Positions 40,215-44,468 of a DNA stretch of 44,468 nucleotides are shown piece after piece. Source of the DNA: Solobacterium sp. (GTDB taxonomy: Bacteria > Bacillota_I > Bacilli_A > Erysipelotrichales > Erysipelotrichaceae); the NCBI GenBank assembly GCA_024698805.1, contig JAILQT010000029.1, positions 1-44,468 on the forward strand. The letters run 5' to 3'. The notes under the pieces were generated by a model. It did not search any database. It was not told the DNA's origin and saw only the letters and a program-made list of their open reading frames with translations. The first letter of the stretch is position 1. Each line of letters begins with the position of its first letter. The position numbers and the translations under genes were made by a program.

Positions 40215-41016
40215 ATCCGCCCCTCCGAAATCCGTAGAAATGGATGATGTTCATGTCTTCCTCCATGTCGAGGCCGTGCGAGCCGAGATTGCCGTCGATC
40301 TCATGACAGCCGTGGTCCGGCAGGAACGTTACGACACAGTTTTTGTCTTTCCAGACCTCGAATGCCCTGTCGCTGAGCATTTTGAATGCCGCGGCGTTAT
40401 GGTCGATCTGGGCAAGCGATTCTTCCGCTTCCGGGCCCCATCTGTGCATCGTGCTGTCAAAATTCGCATTGTAGCACAGGATGATATCATATCTGTCTTC
40501 ACTTAAGGCCTGCATCGTCTTTTCGTTGCATTCATCCGGCGTCTCACACTCGATATAGTCCATGTCCCGTTCCCTGAAGATCTCCGTCAGGCTGTCCCCG
40601 GCCGTTGAGATGATGACCGGCTTTTTTCCTGCGCGGATCGCAGCGTCAAACAGGGAATCGCACTTCAGCACAGGCTTGACGTATGCCCGGATGCCGTGAT
40701 CCGCAGGCATGAGGCCTGTATACATCGATGCGAAACATACGGGCGTGACCGAAGGCATGACGGAATGGACAGGGAGCGCAAGCTTCGTATTCCGCATGAC
40801 GGGGATAAACTTTTCCGTATATTTCTGATACAGCCACAGGGCGACTGCGTCCGGGTTATACAGCAGAACCTTTTCAGCCGGTCCGCCCTGGAATATATCC
40901 TGTGCTGCCTGCATGACGGCCGGATTGGACACATCCGCCTTTTGCGGCGCCTCGAACTGCATCAGCTCTGCGATCGTCCTGCATGTCATCGTGATGCGCA
41001 TCGCATTCCTGATCAT
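40204..41016 (-). CDS. alkaline-phosphatase-superfamily protein
   Basis: A 270-residue protein related to nucleotide pyrophosphatases/phosphodiesterases of the alkaline phosphatase superfamily. The nucleophile region is VMPSVTPVCFASMYTGLMPADHGIRAY, with a Thr/Ser at the expected place. DNH-like metal residues follow in FDSTMHRWG, IDHNAA, LPDHGCHEIDG and GSHGLD. Other members have about 400 residues, so this is a compact form. No signal peptide is seen, so it would act in the cytosol. The substrate is unknown. It overlaps the GNAT stop as ATGA and has GGAGG before its start. Confidence 0.82.
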   Translation of the reverse strand: MIRNAMRITMTCRTIAELMQFEAPQKADVSNPAVMQAAQDIFQGGPAEKVLLYNPDAVALWLYQKYTEKFIPVMRNTKLALPVHSVMPSVTPVCFASMYTGLMPADHGIRAYVKPVLKCDSLFDAAIRAGKKPVIISTAGDSLTEIFRERDMDYIECETPDECNEKTMQALSEDRYDIILCYNANFDSTMHRWGPEAEESLAQIDHNAAAFKMLSDRAFEVWKDKNCVVTFLPDHGCHEIDGNLGSHGLDMEEDMNIIHFYGFRRGGYAG

Positions 41017-41456
41017 AGATGTCCTCCGTATTCCATGCGTACGTGCGGGATCCCGTCTTCAAGGAACTCATCCGACACAACCGCAAAGCCTTCCCTCTCA
41101 TAGAAGCCGACTGCATAGGTCTGTGCTTCCAGGACGATATCGTCCCGCTTCAGTTCCTGTTTGATGAAGCGCATGACCTCTTCCAGCAGTTCCCCGCCGA
41201 GACCGATGCCCCTCTCTTTTGTGCATACCCTGCCGACCTGCAGTTTCCCGTCCGCATTCTCAAAGATACGCGCATATGCAGAGACCCTTTTGTCCGCATC
41301 ACAGGTGAAAATATGGACACTGTGGTAATCGATATCATCCAGGTCCGGATAGATACATTCCTGTTCCACGATGAATACGTCCTGTCTGAGTTTCAGCAGC
41401 CCGTACAGTTCATATGCGCTCAGTTCCTCAAAACGCTTAATGGTCCACCTGCGCAT
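41013..41456 (-). CDS. GNAT family N-acetyltransferase (ElaA-like)
   Basis: A 147-residue GNAT protein. LRQDVFIVEQECIYPDLDDIDYHSVHIF is the ElaA-type N-terminal half, and VGRVCTKERGIGLGGELLEEVMRFI holds the acetyl-CoA pyrophosphate loop (R-x-x-G-x-G variant). The C-terminal FYEREGF is typical. The acceptor is unknown. The start at 41456, four bases after the PHP stop, is preferred over a longer frame that runs into the PHP gene. Confidence 0.88.
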   Translation of the reverse strand: MRRWTIKRFEELSAYELYGLLKLRQDVFIVEQECIYPDLDDIDYHSVHIFTCDADKRVSAYARIFENADGKLQVGRVCTKERGIGLGGELLEEVMRFIKQELKRDDIVLEAQTYAVGFYEREGFAVVSDEFLEDGIPHVRMEYGGHL

Positions 41457-41460
41457 AACA

Positions 41461-42282
41461 TCACCGGAACAGATCGATATCTGTTTCTTCAAACCCTTCT
41501 TCTGTCTTTTTCATCATCGTCCTGTAGCCGCAGGCTTTGATCAGTTCCAGCGACTCCGCAAAGAAACAGTCAAGCCAGTCGGCGTTGTGGCAGTCGCTGT
41601 TCAGGCAGATCTGCACATTCTTCGCATGCATATATTCCAGCAGGTTCCTGTAAGGATACGGTGATCTCCTGTAGCCCCTGCCGATCGCGCCGGTATTGAC
41701 CTCCATGATCTTAACGCCGGCAAAGGCGTCGACCGTATCGGTCGCTGCCCGGACATAAGCGGGATCGTCAAAGCGGATGAAGGATTCATCTTCATTGAAC
41801 TTTGTGATCAGGTCGAGGTGGCCGACGATGTCCACTTCATCCCACGAGCGCATCTGCCGGATATCCGCATAATAGTCTTCCGCCATCTTTGCGAAGCTTC
41901 CGGAATACCACGCATCCTGCATGTATTCCAGGATGCCGCTGTTGTAGTCGATGGGGAGCGCCATGCCGTTATGCCTGAGGAAATGGACGCTGCCGATCAC
42001 GAATTCAAACGGCTCCTTCACGGACAGGCGGTTCAGGGAATCCTCCTCGATCCCGAGGAAGATCTGCAGTTTCCCGGCATAGGCTTCCCGCAGTCTCTGC
42101 ACGTCTTTGATATAGCTGCGGGTACCTTCGACGCTCATCGCCCAGGTCTCGCTCTCATTGATATAGCTGTGGCCGGAGAATCCGAGGATATCGAATCCTT
42201 TTTCAACGGCTTTTTCACACATATGGTCCAGCGTATCGATACCGTCGCAGTATACGGAATGCGTATGAAGATTCTGACGCAT
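41461..42282 (-). CDS. PHP-domain phosphatase (histidinol-phosphatase-like)
   Basis: A 273-residue metal-dependent PHP phosphoesterase. Metal ligands are visible in LHTHSVYCDG, GFSGHSY, GIEEDS (Glu), IGSVHFL, VDIVGHLDL and NSDCHNADW, the seven-motif pattern of the HisJ class. Histidinol phosphate is the reference substrate, but no histidine synthesis genes are near, so a general phosphatase role is possible. GAGGTAG precedes the ATG. It follows the sugar kinase by four bases. Confidence 0.9.
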   Translation of the reverse strand: MRQNLHTHSVYCDGIDTLDHMCEKAVEKGFDILGFSGHSYINESETWAMSVEGTRSYIKDVQRLREAYAGKLQIFLGIEEDSLNRLSVKEPFEFVIGSVHFLRHNGMALPIDYNSGILEYMQDAWYSGSFAKMAEDYYADIRQMRSWDEVDIVGHLDLITKFNEDESFIRFDDPAYVRAATDTVDAFAGVKIMEVNTGAIGRGYRRSPYPYRNLLEYMHAKNVQICLNSDCHNADWLDCFFAESLELIKACGYRTMMKKTEEGFEETDIDLFR

Positions 42283-42286
42283 ACGG

Positions 42287-43189
42287 CTACCTCACGCTTT
42301 CCCTGACTTTCCGGATCATTTCCGTATCCGCAAGGCCTTCGGAGAATGCGCTTGCGCTGCCGGTGATCACAGCTGCTTCAAATGCCTTTTTACAGTCATG
42401 TTCTTTCAGCCACGAATCGATGAAGCCGGCGACCATGGAGTCACCTGCGCCGATCGGGTTGATCATCTTTCCCCGCGGTGCCTGCATGCGGTATGTACTG
42501 CCGTTTTCATCCATCATGAACGCGCCGTCACCGCCCATGGACACAAGGATATTGCGTGCGCCCTTCTCCTGCAGTTTTTTGCAGTACAGCGGCAGTTCTT
42601 CTTCCCCTATCTGCACACGGAACAGGCCTTCCAGTTCATGGATGTTCGGCTTGATCAGGAACGGGTGCAGGTCCAGCGTGCTGCTGAGCAGTTCGTTCTC
42701 CGCATCGACCGCGGTTAGGACATCCTTCTCCTGCACGCACTGCATCAGTTCCCGGTAGATGCGGCTGCCCGCACCGGCAGGGACATTGCCGGAAAGGACC
42801 AGCACGTCACCGTTTTCCAGTTTCCCCAGTTTCTGTTTCAGCTGTTCTATATCCGCAGGAGTCAGTACGGGACCCCTGCCGTTGATCTCTGTTTCATCCC
42901 TGTCATGGAGCTTGACATTGATGCGCGTGAAGCCGTCTGCCAGGCGGATGAAATCCGTCCGGATGCCGCTGTTTTCCAGCATCTTCTCCAGCATGCCGCC
43001 GGTAGGTCCGGCCGCGAAGCCAAGCGCGCAGGTGTCGTTGCCGAGCGTATGCAGGACGAGGGAGACGTTGATGCCTTTGCCGCCGGGGAAGATCTGCTGC
43101 CGGAGGGCCCTGTTCAGTTCACCTCTTTCAAAGCCTTCCGTGAATACGGAGAGGTCAAGCGAGGGATTCATCGTTACCGTGCAGATCAT
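42287..43189 (-). CDS. PfkB-family 1-phosphofructokinase/tagatose-6-phosphate kinase
   Basis: A 300-residue PfkB kinase. MNPSLDLSV, the first signature FPGGKGINVSLVLHTLG (GGKG 36-39), TRINVKL, KPNIHELE and the second signature NPIGAGDSMVAG (Asp250 catalytic) place it with the 1-phosphofructokinase/tagatose-6-phosphate kinase group. The fructose PTS partner gene (fruA) and the FruR gene are not next to it, so the substrate is uncertain. TGATG overlap with the cyclophilin gene shows translational coupling. Confidence 0.9.
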   Translation of the reverse strand: MICTVTMNPSLDLSVFTEGFERGELNRALRQQIFPGGKGINVSLVLHTLGNDTCALGFAAGPTGGMLEKMLENSGIRTDFIRLADGFTRINVKLHDRDETEINGRGPVLTPADIEQLKQKLGKLENGDVLVLSGNVPAGAGSRIYRELMQCVQEKDVLTAVDAENELLSSTLDLHPFLIKPNIHELEGLFRVQIGEEELPLYCKKLQEKGARNILVSMGGDGAFMMDENGSTYRMQAPRGKMINPIGAGDSMVAGFIDSWLKEHDCKKAFEAAVITGSASAFSEGLADTEMIRKVRESVR

Positions 43190-43785
43190 CAGTCGATCAC
43201 CTTTACCGTCTCAATGACAGGCTGCTGTTCCCTGGGGATCGTACCGTTGTTGTCGACCGGTTCAGCCTCGGCTGCGATCTTCATCGCGATATCCAGGCCT
43301 TCCGTCACATGGCCGAATGCCGCATACTCGCCGTCGAGCCAGTCCGCATCGCCGACCATGATGAAGAACTGCGAGGTCGCGCTGTCTTTATCCATTGCCC
43401 TTGCCATGGAGATGACGCCCGCCACATGTCTGATATTGTTTTCCACACCGTTGGATGCGAATTCGCCTTTGATGTTTTTAACGGTGCCGGAATTGTCGGC
43501 GCCGCCCTGGATCATGAACCCGTCCATGATCCTGTGGAATGTCTTCCCGTCATAGAATCCCGATTCTGCGAGCTTCATGAAATTGCCGACAGAAACAGGC
43601 GCCGTATCGCCGTCAAGCTCGACTTTGATCGTACCGTAATCCTTTATCTGTATCTCCGCATGGTGGATACCGGTCATCTCAGCAGTTTCTTCCGCTTCGG
43701 AAGAAGCTGCCTCCGGCTTAGCGCATCCGCCTGTCAAAAGCGGGATCATGCACATCAGGCAGATCATCTGGATGATTTTTCTCAT
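43189..43785 (-). CDS. lipoprotein peptidyl-prolyl isomerase, cyclophilin type
   Basis: A 198-residue cyclophilin with a lipoprotein signal (MRKIIQMICLMCMIPLLTGGCAK, lipobox LTGGC). It is therefore anchored on the outer face of the membrane. The cyclophilin core shows FHRIMDGFMIQGG (catalytic Arg), ISMARAMDKDSATSQFFIM and YAAFGHVTEGLDI. It helps to fold exported proteins. GGAGG precedes ATG 43785. A TATAAT (43815-43810) lies upstream without a good -35. It heads a six-gene operon of otherwise cytosolic enzymes. Confidence 0.93.
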   Translation of the reverse strand: MRKIIQMICLMCMIPLLTGGCAKPEAASSEAEETAEMTGIHHAEIQIKDYGTIKVELDGDTAPVSVGNFMKLAESGFYDGKTFHRIMDGFMIQGGADNSGTVKNIKGEFASNGVENNIRHVAGVISMARAMDKDSATSQFFIMVGDADWLDGEYAAFGHVTEGLDIAMKIAAEAEPVDNNGTIPREQQPVIETVKVID

Positions 43786-43825
43786 ATTGCCTCCGTAATG
43801 TCTGAATGAATTATACACTGAAACA

Positions 43826-43857
43826 GAAAAACATGACCGACTTAATGTCAGCCATGT
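43826..43857 (-). terminator. intrinsic terminator of the MATE gene
   Basis: On the minus strand an 11-pair stem (two G-U) joins 43857-43847 with 43841-43831 around a five-base loop, then TTTTT. It lies between the MATE stop and the cyclophilin promoter. Confidence 0.75.
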
Positions 43858-43870
43858 CTGTGTCATATTT

Positions 43871-44468
43871 TTAAACTGCAGGGATACGGTCCAGCCATTT
43901 CCCCCTCTTCATGCGGATCAGGAACAGTACGCCTCTGAAACAGAGTTCGAACGCCATCGCGATCCACATGCCCTTTAACCCGATCCTCGGTGTCAGATAA
44001 TACCCGAGCGTCAGGCGGACGCCCCAGATGCTGATGAGGTTCATGATGCCGGGCACAAGCGTATCACCGGCTCCGCGCAGTGCGCCGGTAGCGACGATGG
44101 ATGCCGCAAACAGGGGTTCCGCGAGCAGTTCGATGCGCAGCACCTGCACGCCGAGGGCACGGACCTGCAGATCCGGCGTCAGGAACGCAAATACATACGG
44201 GCAGAGAAAATACATCAGTATGCCTGCAGCAGTCATGAGCGCGACGCCCGTGAATGTCGTCAGCCAGGCAAAGCTCTCTGCCAGGTCTTTCCGCTTCGCA
44301 CCGATCGCCTGGCCGACGATCGTCGTCGAAGCCGAAGATATGCCGTAACCGGGCATATAACAGACGGATTCCGCTGTGATCGCGAAGGAATTCGCAGCGA
44401 TCGCGACGGTGCCGAGCGGGGCAACGATGCCGGTGGAGACGATCTGCGCAAGTGTCAGGGCAGACTGT
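43871..44468 (-). CDS. MATE family efflux transporter (5' part outside the window)
   Basis: The open frame continues to the right edge, so only about the last 199 residues are visible; the full family length is about 450. Helices and loops match the second half of a MATE sodium- or proton-coupled drug exporter: APLGTVAIAANSFAITAESVCYMPGYGISSASTTIVGQAIGAKRKDLAESFAW, then RIELLAEPLFAASIVATGALRGAGDTLVPGIMNLISIWGVRL. A later ATG at 44356 is internal and is not the start. The substrate is unknown. Confidence 0.92.
   Translation of the reverse strand, partial: QSALTLAQIVSTGIVAPLGTVAIAANSFAITAESVCYMPGYGISSASTTIVGQAIGAKRKDLAESFAWLTTFTGVALMTAAGILMYFLCPYVFAFLTPDLQVRALGVQVLRIELLAEPLFAASIVATGALRGAGDTLVPGIMNLISIWGVRLTLGYYLTPRIGLKGMWIAMAFELCFRGVLFLIRMKRGKWLDRIPAV

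Overview
The window looks like chromosomal core DNA of a Bacillota (Firmicutes) species with roughly balanced GC. The evidence is strong Shine-Dalgarno sites of the GGAGG type, a CIRCE box, a catabolite-responsive (cre) box, a THF riboswitch before folT, the two-gene U32 pair trhP1/trhP2 known from Bacillus, and an rRNA-operon leader of Bacillus type at the left edge. An Erysipelotrichia-like gut bacterium is a reasonable guess, but nothing here proves it. I see no insertion sequence, prophage, CRISPR array or tRNA gene.

Layout. Positions 1-300 are the promoter and leader of an rRNA operon reading left out of the window (tandem promoters, A-rich UP-like tract, boxA-like site). 394-936 is a DUF402 phosphatase-like gene. 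1096-4288 is a leftward pseudouridine-breakdown operon (unknown gene, psuK, psuG, AAC(3)-like acetyltransferase). It diverges from a DtxR/MntR-type regulator, and the two share one -10 element. 4683-12223 is an eight-gene, mostly overlapping leftward operon: trhP1, trhP2 (tRNA U34 hydroxylation), a SpoU methyltransferase, tldD, pmbA, a zinc-ribbon protein, an SGNH hydrolase and an unknown. 12246-12976 holds promoter, THF riboswitch, Shine-Dalgarno-sequestering hairpin and folT. 13021-14578 holds a YggS-type PLP protein and a zinc phospholipase C-like gene. 14624-15016 is a short pyrophosphatase-like gene. 15144-19055 is a MoxR / DUF58 / transglutaminase operon. 19102-20437 holds a membrane PH-like protein, an ArsR/SmtB zinc-sensor type regulator and a DEDDh exonuclease. 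20526-23363 is the queuosine operon tgt-queA-queH. 23395-27057 is the galactose ABC transporter mglBAC under a cre box. 27258-28133 is an autoregulated TetR gene and a coiled-coil partner; rlmA follows on the other strand. 29045-32311 is a fumarase (two subunits), malic enzyme, DUF1622, unknown operon, with an XRE regulator upstream. 32652-34541 is htpG under CIRCE. 34762-37308 holds a DMT exporter, a CDF metal exporter and a membrane protein. 37397-39580 holds a WYL regulator, a sirtuin and a NimA-like flavoprotein. 39633-43785 is a six-gene leftward operon (lipoprotein cyclophilin, PfkB sugar kinase, PHP phosphatase, GNAT, alkaline-phosphatase-like, unknown). A MATE exporter runs off the right edge.

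Wobble-base biology is prominent: the tgt-queA-queH and trhP1-trhP2 loci modify position 34 of different tRNAs, and rlmA and a SpoU protein add rRNA/tRNA methylation. Metabolically, fumarase plus malic enzyme gives fumarate to malate to pyruvate, and psuK/psuG salvages pseudouridine to uracil and ribose 5-phosphate.

The most unusual signal is not a gene. At six operon heads an extended -10 box (TGnTAnnnT) lies exactly 6 or 7 bases before the ATG, with no Shine-Dalgarno site and no good -35 box; a seventh (the CDF gene) has an 8-base gap. This predicts a class of leaderless mRNAs. The same geometry in front of tgt would start the RNA at the AUG of a five-codon ORF whose stop overlaps the tgt start.
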